From contig JAJEIM010000009.1 of the NCBI GenBank assembly GCA_022827785.1, positions 1 through 64,000 on the forward strand: a DNA stretch of 64,000 nucleotides. The letters run 5' to 3'. Source of the stretch: Acidimicrobiia bacterium. GTDB taxonomy: Bacteria; Actinomycetota; Acidimicrobiia; Spongiisociales; Spongiisociaceae. This document shows positions 28,420-36,941 of this stretch, piece by piece (positions within the stretch are counted from its first letter, which is position 1; every line of letters begins with the position of its first letter). The position numbers were made by a program, and so were the translations under genes. The notes beneath the pieces were generated by a model, which was given only the letters and a program-made list of their open reading frames with translations, was not told the DNA's origin and ran no database searches.

Positions 28420-28512
28420 TCAGAGCACGCCTGCCAGGAACCAGGCGCCCACCCCCACCAGTATCACCATGGCAGTGATCAAGGACGCGATGATTAGGTA
28501 CCTGGTGGGCAT
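28420..28512 (-). CDS. Possible 30-aa single-pass membrane protein
   Basis: ATG 28512 to TGA 28420-28422 encodes 30 residues: MPTRYLI, then a continuous hydrophobic stretch (IASLITAMVILVGVGAWFLA) and a short end. The positive N terminus followed by one helix is what a real small membrane protein looks like, and chance frames in this DNA are normally Arg/Pro-rich. There is no strong ribosome site, so it might be leaderless. It is divergent from lpdA across an 83-bp gap. Confidence 0.5.
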   Translation of the reverse strand: MPTRYLIIASLITAMVILVGVGAWFLAGVL

Positions 28513-28595
28513 GCCGGCAGGCTAGCTATGAGGTTCGGAAGGCTCGGCGACCACTAGGCTGGGCGCTTCCCTTGGCGAACCGGAGAGTCGCATCT

Positions 28596-29975
28596 GTGTA
28601 TGACGTAATCGTGATCGGCGGCGGCCCGGGCGGCTACGGCGCCGCCCTGTTCGCGCACAACTTCGGACTGTCGGTGGCCCTGGTCGAGAAGGACGAGGTG
28701 GGCGGGACCTGCCTGCTGCGAGGATGCATACCGGCCAAGAGCTGGCTCCAATCGGCCGAGGTGTATTCGACGGTACGCTCCGCCGGGGAGTTCGGAGTGG
28801 TGATCGGGGAGGCCTCCTTCGACTGGCCGAAGGCGCTGGCGCGAAAGGACCGGATCGTGAACGGCCTGGTACGGGGCCTGTCCGGCCTGCTGAGGATGCG
28901 AAAGGTCGAGGTCGTCAAGGGCGCGGGCCGGATGGCCGGACCGGGAAGGGTCGAGGTCGACCAGGACGGAGCGACCCGTGTCCTCGAGGGCCGGAGCGTG
29001 ATACTCGCCACCGGATCGGCTCCGATCGAGCTACCCGCCTTCCCCTACGACGGCGTGAGGATCGTCAGCTCCGATCATGCACTCGACTGGACCGAGCGGC
29101 CCGATCGAGTGGGGATCATCGGGGGCGGGATCGTGGGTTGCGAGTTCGCCAGCCTGCTGGCGGACGTAGGAAGCCAGGTGGTGGTCTTCGAGATGCTGGA
29201 CCAGATAATCCCCGGTTTCGAGCCGGCCGCCGCGCGCGAACTCCAGAAGCAGCTGAGGCGCAAGAAGGTGCGGTTCTTCCTCGAGGCGGCGGCCAGGGTC
29301 GACAACTCCGGCGGCCATCCCGTTCTCCTGGGTGGGACCGGCGCCGCCGAGTCGGGAATCGAGGTTGATGCGGTGCTGGTGGCGGTGGGGCGCCGCCCGG
29401 TCACCGAGAACCTGGGGCTGGACACGGTGCGGACCGAGACCGACCGGGGCTTCGTGATCGCCGATCGGGAAACCATGCAGACCGCCGAGCCGGGTGTGTT
29501 CGCGGTCGGCGACATCGTGGCCGGCACTCCCGGTCTTGCCCATGGCGCCTTCGCCGAGGCCATCGCCGCCATCACCTTCATAGCCACCGGAAGGCCCCGT
29601 CCGGTCGACTACCAGGCCCTCCCGAGCGTGGTCTACACCCACCCCGAGGTGGCGTCCGTGGGCCTTACCTCGGTCGATGCGGCCGCCAGGGGAATCGAGG
29701 TAGAGGAGCACGACCACTCCTTCGTCGGCGTGGGCCGGGCCCGCATCATCGGGAAGAACCAGGGATTCGTGAAGATTCTGAACGAAGTCGGCGGGCCTAT
29801 CGTGGGTGCCACCGTGGTGGGACCGCAGGCCGGCGAGATGATCCACGAGTTGATGTACGCGGTGGGCTGGGAGGCTCTGCCGGAGGAGATGGCGGCGTTC
29901 ATACATGCCCATCCCACCCTGAGCGAGGCGATAGGAGAGAACCTGCTGTCCTCGTCCGGTCTTTCCCTTCACTGA
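28596..29975 (+). CDS. lpdA: Dihydrolipoyl dehydrogenase (E3)
   Basis: 459 residues. FAD-binding GGGPGGYGAALFA (N terminus), the redox disulfide GGTCLLRGCIP, NAD-binding GIIGGGIVGCEFASLL, the second FAD motif GVFAVGDI and the C-terminal dimer motif AFIHAHPTLSEAIGE with the catalytic His-Glu. It reoxidises dihydrolipoyl groups on E2 proteins and makes NADH. I prefer GTG 28596 (MYDVIVIGGG); TTG 28572 would add eight residues without a ribosome site. It heads the lpdA-E2-lipBA series, with 40 bp to the E2 gene. Confidence 0.94.
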   Translation: MYDVIVIGGGPGGYGAALFAHNFGLSVALVEKDEVGGTCLLRGCIPAKSWLQSAEVYSTVRSAGEFGVVIGEASFDWPKALARKDRIVNGLVRGLSGLLRMRKVEVVKGAGRMAGPGRVEVDQDGATRVLEGRSVILATGSAPIELPAFPYDGVRIVSSDHALDWTERPDRVGIIGGGIVGCEFASLLADVGSQVVVFEMLDQIIPGFEPAAARELQKQLRRKKVRFFLEAAARVDNSGGHPVLLGGTGAAESGIEVDAVLVAVGRRPVTENLGLDTVRTETDRGFVIADRETMQTAEPGVFAVGDIVAGTPGLAHGAFAEAIAAITFIATGRPRPVDYQALPSVVYTHPEVASVGLTSVDAAARGIEVEEHDHSFVGVGRARIIGKNQGFVKILNEVGGPIVGATVVGPQAGEMIHELMYAVGWEALPEEMAAFIHAHPTLSEAIGENLLSSSGLSLH

Positions 29976-30015
29976 GTCCACGGATGAGGCCCCGAACCCC
30001 GGAAAGGTAAGAAAC

Positions 30016-31320
30016 ATGCCAACCACAGTGTCCATGCCGCAATTGGGCGAGACGGTGACCGAGGGCACCGTGCTCCGGTGGATGAAGCAGGTGGGAGACT
30101 CCATCGCTCGCGACGAGGCCATCGTCGAGATCTCCACGGACAAGGTCGACACGGAAGTTCCGTCGCCGGTGGCCGGTGTGGTCAGCGAGATACTTGTCGG
30201 CGAGGGTGACACGATCGAGGTTGGCACGGCCATGGTGGTGATCGCCTCGCCGGACGAAGACTCGACAGCCGGACCTTCCGCGGAGGTCGAGACGCCCGCC
30301 TCGGAGGAGGGGGATGCGCCCCGGTCGGCGGTTGCTCCGGTTACCGCACCGGCCCGTACATCCGCGCCCTCCGACCGGCCCGGGCCCCGTAAGTTCCTGT
30401 CGCCGGTGGTTCGCCGCCTGGCCCGGGAACACGACATCGACCCGAGCGTCATCGAAGGCACCGGACGCGACGGTCGGGTGACGCGTAACGATGTGCTCGC
30501 CTACATCGAGAACATGAAGGCGGAGCCCGATCCGGCGCCGGTACCACCGCCCGCTCCGGCTCCGAGCCCGGCGCCGGCCCCGGCCGCTCCTGCCCCCCCG
30601 ACCGATGAGCCCGCGAAACTCAGCCGGCTGCGGGTGCGAATCGCCGACAACATGGTCGCTTCCCTGCGAACCGCCGCCCACGTGTGGACCTCGATGGAGG
30701 TCGACTACGAGCAGGTGGAGAGGGTACGCCAGGCCCATCGCGAGTCATTCCGCAGGCAGGAAGGGTTCTCGCTCACCTACCTGCCGTTCATCGCCCGCGC
30801 CACGCTGGACGCCCTCCGGGCCTTTCCCGTGGTCAACAGCTCTTTCGACCAGCAGGGTCGCACCGCCACCTTCCACCAGGATGTCGACCTCGGGATCGCG
30901 GTCGACCTCAACCAGGACGGCCTGATGGTGGTCACCGTCCAGAAGGCGGATGACTATTCGGTGAGAGCCCTCGCCAGAAAGGTTCGCGACCTGGCGGTAC
31001 GCGCACGCAGCGGTCGGGTGGGTCCCGATGACGTATCGGCTAGCACCTTCACGATCACCAATCCCGGACCCTACGGATCGTTCATGTCGGCCCCGATCAT
31101 CAACGTGCCCAATGTGGCCATCCTCTCGACCGACGGGATCACCAAACGACCCAAGGTGATAACCACGCCCGATGGAGCGGACGCCATCGCCATCAGGCCC
31201 CTGGGTTACCTCGGCCTGTCGTGGGATCATCGAGCCTTCGACGGATCCGTCGCGGTCCTGTTCCTGCGCCGGATAAAGGAAAACCTGGAGACCTGGGATT
31301 GGGAACAGCAACTGACCTAG
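30016..31320 (+). CDS. sucB: 2-oxoacid dehydrogenase E2 (dihydrolipoamide acyltransferase)
   Basis: 434 residues. One lipoyl domain (1-78; lipoyl lysine in EISTDKVDTEVPSP), a charged linker, a peripheral-subunit-binding domain (about 117-155; FLSPVVRRLAREHDIDP), an Ala/Pro-rich linker and the acyltransferase core (about 200-430) with the active-site motif DHRAFDGS. The sequence alone does not decide between 2-oxoglutarate, pyruvate and branched-chain complexes, so the symbol is tentative; no E1 gene is nearby. Its 3' end overlaps the proposed TTG start of the lipB-lipA fusion by 22 bp. Confidence 0.88.
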   Translation: MPTTVSMPQLGETVTEGTVLRWMKQVGDSIARDEAIVEISTDKVDTEVPSPVAGVVSEILVGEGDTIEVGTAMVVIASPDEDSTAGPSAEVETPASEEGDAPRSAVAPVTAPARTSAPSDRPGPRKFLSPVVRRLAREHDIDPSVIEGTGRDGRVTRNDVLAYIENMKAEPDPAPVPPPAPAPSPAPAPAAPAPPTDEPAKLSRLRVRIADNMVASLRTAAHVWTSMEVDYEQVERVRQAHRESFRRQEGFSLTYLPFIARATLDALRAFPVVNSSFDQQGRTATFHQDVDLGIAVDLNQDGLMVVTVQKADDYSVRALARKVRDLAVRARSGRVGPDDVSASTFTITNPGPYGSFMSAPIINVPNVAILSTDGITKRPKVITTPDGADAIAIRPLGYLGLSWDHRAFDGSVAVLFLRRIKENLETWDWEQQLT

Positions 31321-33047
31321 AACCGGTCCTGCTCACGGTCGAACCGGACCGGCGGTTCCGCGTAGCGGCCGACCCGACCCGGCTGCGTACCAGGTGGTTG
31401 GGCCGCCTCGCCTACGACGAGGCCTGGGACCTGCAACGCGCCTTCTGGGAGGGTCGGCAGACCGACCGGGCCGCGTCCGACTACCTGCTCCTCCAGGAAC
31501 ATCCCCATGTTTACACGGTGGGGCGCAACGGCGACGGCTCCCACCTCCTGATTCCCGAAGAGGGCTTGGCCGGCATCGGCGCGCGACGCTTCGACATCGA
31601 CCGCGGGGGCGACATCACCTACCACGGCCCCGGACAACTGGTCGGCTATCCCATCGTGGCCCTGGCCGACCTGCGGAAGATCGTCCCCTACGTGCGGGCC
31701 GTGGAGGAGGTGCTGATCCGCACGCTCTCGGACTTCGGCGTGGAGGCTTGGCGGGATGCCGGGTACACGGGTGTGTGGACCGACCGGGGGAAGATCGCCG
31801 CAATCGGCGTACGGGTGGCGCGGGGCGTCACCATGCATGGCTTCGCCCTGAACGTCGATCCCGACATGGGCTATTTCGATCATATGAACCCCTGCGGCAT
31901 CACCGACCGGCCCGTCACCTCCCTGGTGGAGTTGCTGGGGAGGAAGGTCTCCATCGAGGAGGCGGTGGAGGTACTGGTCCCTCGCTTCGTGGAGGTGTTC
32001 GGATACCAGGAAAACGACCTCCAACTGGGCTCCTTCACGCGGGGACAGGGACGGCCCCGGGCATTCGAGGTGGATCGGCTGCTCGCCGAGGGAACCTTCG
32101 CACCGAAGGGTCGAGCGGCCGTGCCGGTGACGATCGGCAAGCGGCTGGAGGGCGAGCCGCCCCGGGCGCCCTGGATGAAGGTGACCGCCCGCCTGGGACC
32201 CGAATACCGGCAGCTCGGGAGGCTGATGCGGGAGCTCGACCTCCACACCGTATGCGAGGAAGCAGGCTGCCCGAACATCTACGAGTGCTGGAGCGAGGGC
32301 GCCGCCACCATCATGATCCTGGGTGGCGTCTGCACCCGGGCGTGCGGTTTCTGCGACGTCACTACGGGCCGCCCCCAGGGACTCGACCTGAACGAACCTG
32401 CCCGGGTGGCCGAGGCGATAGCTGCCATGGGACTACGCCACGCCGTGATCACGTCGGTCAACCGCGATGACCTGCCCGACGGCGGCTCGACCATCTTCGC
32501 CAGGACGGTGCAGGAGGTGCGGAGTCGGGTGCCGGAGTGCGACGTCGAGGTGCTGATTCCCGACTTCAAGGGAGTCAGGGGGGACCTGGAGCGGGTCATG
32601 GATGCGGGGCCGGCGGTCCTGAACCACAACACCGAGACCGTGCTCCGGTTGCAGCGTGAGGTGCGAACCGCCGCCTCGTACGGGCGCTCACTCGCCCTCC
32701 TGGCCCGGGCGAAGTGGCACCGGCCGGACGGGGTGGTGAAGTCGGGCTTGATCGTGGGCATGGGCGAGACCCGCGAGGAGGTCCTGGGCGCCATAGCCGA
32801 CCTCCGGGCGGTCGGTGTGGATGTGGTCACCGTGGGCCAGTACCTGCGGCCCACGGTCAGGCACCGCCCGGTCCACCGATACGTCCATCCGGACGAATTC
32901 GACGAGTACGCCGACTTCGGCCGGCGGATCGGTCTGGCGCACATCGAGTCCGGCCCGCTGGTGCGGTCGTCGTACCACGCCCGGGACTCCCTGGACGCTG
33001 CCACCGCCTCCGAGGTCCCCGCAACCATCGGCGGGCGGTCACCCTGA
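31299..33047 (+). CDS. Fused octanoyltransferase LipB and lipoyl synthase LipA
   Basis: One uninterrupted 582-residue frame with two complete enzymes. Residues about 10-250 are LipB (RGGDITYHGPGQLVGYP, catalytic Lys in GKIAAIG, about K165, and Cys in NPCGITD, about C199), which moves octanoate from ACP to lipoyl domains. After a linker of about 40 residues, residues about 290-575 are LipA, a radical SAM enzyme: auxiliary-cluster cysteines C319, C324 and C330 (CEEAGCPNIYEC), radical SAM CTRACGFC (C345, C349, C352) and the terminal RSSY motif whose Ser ligates the auxiliary cluster. LipA inserts two sulfurs into the octanoyl chain. TTG 31299 has GGAG 8 bp upstream. These are normally two proteins. 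It follows the E3 and E2 genes. Confidence 0.9.
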   Translation: MGTATDLEPVLLTVEPDRRFRVAADPTRLRTRWLGRLAYDEAWDLQRAFWEGRQTDRAASDYLLLQEHPHVYTVGRNGDGSHLLIPEEGLAGIGARRFDIDRGGDITYHGPGQLVGYPIVALADLRKIVPYVRAVEEVLIRTLSDFGVEAWRDAGYTGVWTDRGKIAAIGVRVARGVTMHGFALNVDPDMGYFDHMNPCGITDRPVTSLVELLGRKVSIEEAVEVLVPRFVEVFGYQENDLQLGSFTRGQGRPRAFEVDRLLAEGTFAPKGRAAVPVTIGKRLEGEPPRAPWMKVTARLGPEYRQLGRLMRELDLHTVCEEAGCPNIYECWSEGAATIMILGGVCTRACGFCDVTTGRPQGLDLNEPARVAEAIAAMGLRHAVITSVNRDDLPDGGSTIFARTVQEVRSRVPECDVEVLIPDFKGVRGDLERVMDAGPAVLNHNTETVLRLQREVRTAASYGRSLALLARAKWHRPDGVVKSGLIVGMGETREEVLGAIADLRAVGVDVVTVGQYLRPTVRHRPVHRYVHPDEFDEYADFGRRIGLAHIESGPLVRSSYHARDSLDAATASEVPATIGGRSP

Positions 33048-33205
33048 TCCCTCCCGGTTGCCGGCAGCGCTGACGTAGTCGGGCTCCGCGACCGGATCAC
33101 TGGGGCGCGGACGGCTCTCGACACGTCGTACCGGACGCCAGGCCGGCGCGATGGGCCTCGCGACGCGATTAGCCTCCGGCCCAAGCCGATCGTAAGCGAG
33201 GAGAC

Positions 33206-35167
33206 GTGGCCGAGCGCACCATCGAAAACCTATTGCAGGAAGATCGCATCTTCCGGCCGTCGCCGGAGTTCACCGAACAGGCCAACGCCCAACCCGGCCT
33301 CCACGAGCAGGCTGCCACCGACCCGGTCGCATACTGGGAGACGCAGGCCCGCAACCGCGTGACCTGGTTCAAGGAGCCCACCGTCCTCTTGGACGACTCC
33401 AACCCGCCCTTCTTCAAGTGGTTCACCGACGGCGAGCTGAACATGTCCTACAACTGCCTCGACCGCCACATCGAGGCAGGCAAGGGCGGCAAGGTGGCCT
33501 ATTACTGGGAGGGCGAGCCGGGGGACGAGCGCGCCATCACGTACCAGGATCTCTACGAGGAGGTCTGCCGGTTCGCCAACGGTCTGAAGTCGATCGGTGT
33601 CCGGAAGGGCGACCGGGTGGCTGTCTATATGGGCATGGTTCCCGAGTTGGCGGTGGCCATGCTGGCCTGTGCTCGCATCGGCGCCGCCCACAGCGTCATC
33701 TTCGGCGGCTTCTCGTCCGACGCCATCTACGACCGCGTCGAGGACGCCGGCGCCCGGGTTCTGATCACCTGCGACGGCGCCTGGCGGCGGGGGAGCGTGG
33801 TGGACCTGAAGGTGGCCGCAGACCGCGCCATGGAGCGGACCGACCTGGTCGAGAAGTGCGTGGTGCTACGCCGGACCGAGAACGACGTGACCATGGCGGA
33901 GGGTCGGGACGTCTGGTGGCATGACCTCGTAGACGGGCAGAGCGCGGTGTGCGAGCCCGAGGTGATGAATGCCGAGGACCTCCTGTACCTCCTATATACG
34001 TCCGGCACCACCGCCAAGCCCAAGGGCATCATGCACACCACGGGTGGATACCTGGTGGGCGCGGCGACCACGCACAGCTTCGTGTTCGACATCAAGCCCG
34101 ACCAGGACATCTGGTGGTGCGCCGCCGACATCGGCTGGGTGACCGGTCACACCTACATCGTCTACGGGCCTCTGGCCAACCAGACCACCTCGGTCATGTA
34201 CGAGGGAACGCCCGACTACCCGGACAAGGACCGGCTGTGGTCGATCATCGCCAAGTACAAGGTGACGCAGCTCTATACCGCCCCCACCGCCATCCGGGCC
34301 TTCATGAAGTGGGGGGAGGACTACCCGCAACGGCATGATCTGTCCACGCTACGGGTTCTCGGCACGGTGGGCGAGCCCATCAACCCCGAGGCTTGGATGT
34401 GGTATCACGAGCACATCGGCGGTGGCAGGGCGCCGGTGACCGACACCTGGTGGCAGACCGAAACCGGTTCGATCATGATCGCCCCCCTGCCCGGCATCAC
34501 CGCCACCAAGCCGGGCTCGGCCACCAACCCGATGCCGGGCATCCAGGCCGATGTGGTCGACGACGCGGGCGATCCGGTCGGTAGGGGAGGGGGCGGCTAC
34601 CTGGTGATCCGCAACACCTGGCCTTCCATGCTGCGCTCAATCTGGGGCGACGACCAGCGGTACGTAGACACCTACTGGTCCCAGTTCGACGGCATGTACT
34701 TCCCGGGCGACGGGGCCAAGCTGGACGACGACGGGTACCTGTGGTTGCTGGGCCGGGTGGACGACGTGATGCTGGTGTCCGGTCACAACATCTCGACCAT
34801 GGAGGTCGAGTCGGCCCTCGTCTCGCATCCGTCCGTCGCGGAGGCGGCCGTGGTGGGCCGGTCCGATCCCCTCACCGGCCAGGCGATCGCCGCCTTCGTC
34901 AGCCTGCGGGCCGGCATCGAGGGTGACGGATCCCTACTGGCCGAGCTACGGGATCATGTCGCCAACTCGATCGGCCCGATCGCCAAGCCGAAGAGCATCG
35001 TCTTCACGCCGGACGTGCCCAAGACCCGCTCGGGCAAGATCATGAGGCGCCTGCTGAGGGATATCTCGGAACAGCGGAAGCTGGGAGACGTGACCACGCT
35101 GGCCAACGCCGATATCGTGGCCGAGATCGCAGAGATGGCGGCCGCGGCCCCTGCAGACGAGGAGTGA
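33206..35167 (+). CDS. acs: Acetyl-CoA synthetase (AMP-forming)
   Basis: 653 residues, the usual Acs length. It converts acetate, ATP and CoA to acetyl-CoA through acetyl-AMP. Motifs: YTSGTTAKPKGIMHT (P-loop), DTWWQTETGSIMI, GRVDDVMLVSGHNIST (hinge) and the C-terminal KTRSGKIMRRLLR, whose second lysine is the acetylation site in the family. GTG start 33206 with GAGGAG upstream. It stands alone after a 158-bp gap in which I see no other element. Confidence 0.94.
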   Translation: MAERTIENLLQEDRIFRPSPEFTEQANAQPGLHEQAATDPVAYWETQARNRVTWFKEPTVLLDDSNPPFFKWFTDGELNMSYNCLDRHIEAGKGGKVAYYWEGEPGDERAITYQDLYEEVCRFANGLKSIGVRKGDRVAVYMGMVPELAVAMLACARIGAAHSVIFGGFSSDAIYDRVEDAGARVLITCDGAWRRGSVVDLKVAADRAMERTDLVEKCVVLRRTENDVTMAEGRDVWWHDLVDGQSAVCEPEVMNAEDLLYLLYTSGTTAKPKGIMHTTGGYLVGAATTHSFVFDIKPDQDIWWCAADIGWVTGHTYIVYGPLANQTTSVMYEGTPDYPDKDRLWSIIAKYKVTQLYTAPTAIRAFMKWGEDYPQRHDLSTLRVLGTVGEPINPEAWMWYHEHIGGGRAPVTDTWWQTETGSIMIAPLPGITATKPGSATNPMPGIQADVVDDAGDPVGRGGGGYLVIRNTWPSMLRSIWGDDQRYVDTYWSQFDGMYFPGDGAKLDDDGYLWLLGRVDDVMLVSGHNISTMEVESALVSHPSVAEAAVVGRSDPLTGQAIAAFVSLRAGIEGDGSLLAELRDHVANSIGPIAKPKSIVFTPDVPKTRSGKIMRRLLRDISEQRKLGDVTTLANADIVAEIAEMAAAAPADEE

Positions 35168-35206
35168 GCCGCCTACCGGGCCGGGCCGGTTCGACGGAGG
35201 AGAGTC

Positions 35207-36001
35207 ATGCTGCTGACAGGTAAGCGGTTGCTGGTGACCGGCGTGCTGACGCACGGCTCGATCGCCTGGCACAGTGCCAGGGTGGCCCAGGAACAGGGTG
35301 CCGAGATCGTCCTCACCGGGTTCGGGCGGGGAATGCGCCTGACGGAGCGGGCAGCCCGCCGCCTCTCGGATCCTCCCGACGTTCTCGAACTCGACATCAA
35401 CGATCCGGCTCATATGGAGCGGCTGGTTAGCCATTTGGAGCAGCGCTGGGGGACCCTGGACGGGGCGCTGCACGCCATAGCCTTCGCCCCCGAAGATGCG
35501 TTGGGGGGCAAGTTCTTGACCACGCCCGCCGAGAGCGCCTCCCTTGCCTTCACCACCTCGGCGTTCTCCTACAAGACGCTGGCTGTCGGGCTGCTCCCGC
35601 TGTTCGAGAAGGCAGGAGGCGGATCCCTCGTGACTCTCGACTTCGACAACAGCACCCAAGCCTGGCCCGCCTACGACTGGATGGGCGTCTGCAAGGCCGC
35701 TCTGGCCTCGGTGACCCGCTACCTGGCCCGCGACCTGGGGCCCTACAACGTCAGGGTGAACGCGGTATCGGCGGGCCCGCTGTCGACTGTGGCGGCCAAG
35801 GGCATAGCCGGCTTCGAGCGCTTCCGGGATGTCTGGAACGAGCGCGCCCCGCTGGACTGGGACACCGCCGATCCCACCCCGGTGGCCAACATGATCTGCG
35901 TGATGCTCTCCGACTTCGCCACCAAGGTGACCGGCGAGATCATCCATGTGGACGCCGGCTTCCACGCCATTGCCACCTCGAACGCCCCTTCCCAGGAGTG
36001 A
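35207..36001 (+). CDS. fabI: Enoyl-ACP reductase, InhA/FabI type
   Basis: 264-residue SDR-type enoyl-ACP reductase of type II fatty acid synthesis. The InhA-like nucleotide loop is TGVLTHGSIAWHSARVAQ, FDNSTQAWPAYDWMGVCKAAL carries the catalytic Tyr and Lys (Y-x-x-M-x-x-x-K), and AGPLSTVAAKGIAGF follows. The motif set is closer to mycobacterial InhA than to E. coli FabI. GGAGGAG lies just before ATG 35207. The gap to ccdA contains a hairpin. Confidence 0.9.
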   Translation: MLLTGKRLLVTGVLTHGSIAWHSARVAQEQGAEIVLTGFGRGMRLTERAARRLSDPPDVLELDINDPAHMERLVSHLEQRWGTLDGALHAIAFAPEDALGGKFLTTPAESASLAFTTSAFSYKTLAVGLLPLFEKAGGGSLVTLDFDNSTQAWPAYDWMGVCKAALASVTRYLARDLGPYNVRVNAVSAGPLSTVAAKGIAGFERFRDVWNERAPLDWDTADPTPVANMICVMLSDFATKVTGEIIHVDAGFHAIATSNAPSQE

Positions 36002-36044
36002 GGCCTACGGACCTCGCCCGGAGTCCCAGCCACTGTGCGAAGAT

Positions 36045-36079
36045 AGACCCGCGTTGAACCGTCCATCCAACCGGGGTCT
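36045..36079 (+). promoter_or_regulatory. Hairpin between fabI and ccdA
   Basis: AGACCC (36045-36050) pairs with GGGTCT (36074-36079), and GTTG inside it pairs with CAAC after a 2x2 internal loop. The hairpin ends 6 bp before ATG 36086 of ccdA, so it may cover its translation start or mark the end of the fabI message. There is no T-run. Confidence 0.35.
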
Positions 36080-36085
36080 GCGGAT

Positions 36086-36838
36086 ATGGAACCTGCCGGC
36101 TATCTGAGCGCCCTCGTCTTCGGGGCTCTTTCCTTCGTGTCGCCCTGCGTCCTGCCCCTGTTGCCCGGATACCTGGGGCTCATGTCCGGTTACTCGGTGG
36201 CCGACCTGCAGCAGGGGAAGGCCTCCACCGCCCGGATGCTCCGCGTCACCGTGATGTTCGTGGTCGGGCTGACGATCGTGTTCGTGGCCCTCGGAGCGGG
36301 GGCTACCTCGGTGGCCGGCCTGCTCGCCCGCAACAAGGGAGCCATCACCACGGTGGCGGGCTGGATGATTGCCGTGTTCGGGCTGGTCATCGTGCTGATG
36401 GCGCTCAGCACGTCGCCCCGCCTGGCCTTCCTCTACCGGGAGCGTCGGCTCCACTTGAGCCCTTCGCAGCTGGGGGGTTGGGCGCCGCTGCTGATGGGCA
36501 TGGCCTTCGGTTTCGGCTGGACCCCGTGCATCGGACCGGTGCTGGCGGCCATCCTCACCCAGGCCGCCACCCAGGAGACGGTCGGCCGGGGGATGCTCCT
36601 ACTGTTCGTCTTCTCGATGGGAATGGGCCTCCCGTTCATAGCCGCCGGGGTCGGGGTGACCAAGCTCTACTCGGGGATCAAGCTCCTCCAGCGCCATCTG
36701 CGGACCATCAACGTCCTGTCCGGCCTGCTGATGATGGTGTTCGGCTGGCTGTTCATCACGGGCCGTATCACGGACCTGTCAAGCCTGGTGAGTGAGTGGA
36801 TGATCCGGCTCGGCCTCGAGGGTCTGGCCTCCATCTGA
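36086..36838 (+). CDS. ccdA: Cytochrome c biogenesis / thiol-disulfide transporter CcdA
   Basis: 250 residues with six predicted helices. The two signature cysteines lie in SFVSPCVLPLLPGYLG (helix 1) and GWTPCIGPVLAAI (helix 4). CcdA carries reducing equivalents across the membrane to extracytoplasmic thioredoxin-like proteins. No partner (ResA, CcmG, ResB) is adjacent. Confidence 0.9.
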   Translation: MEPAGYLSALVFGALSFVSPCVLPLLPGYLGLMSGYSVADLQQGKASTARMLRVTVMFVVGLTIVFVALGAGATSVAGLLARNKGAITTVAGWMIAVFGLVIVLMALSTSPRLAFLYRERRLHLSPSQLGGWAPLLMGMAFGFGWTPCIGPVLAAILTQAATQETVGRGMLLLFVFSMGMGLPFIAAGVGVTKLYSGIKLLQRHLRTINVLSGLLMMVFGWLFITGRITDLSSLVSEWMIRLGLEGLASI

Positions 36839-36941
36839 GCACAGATAGCCTCGGAGACGGACGGGTGGCATCCACGCCCGCCCGCTAGCCTCGTAGCGCT
36901 TCCGGTGGCAAGGCGCAGGTTGCCGGGTGATGGGAGGACTC

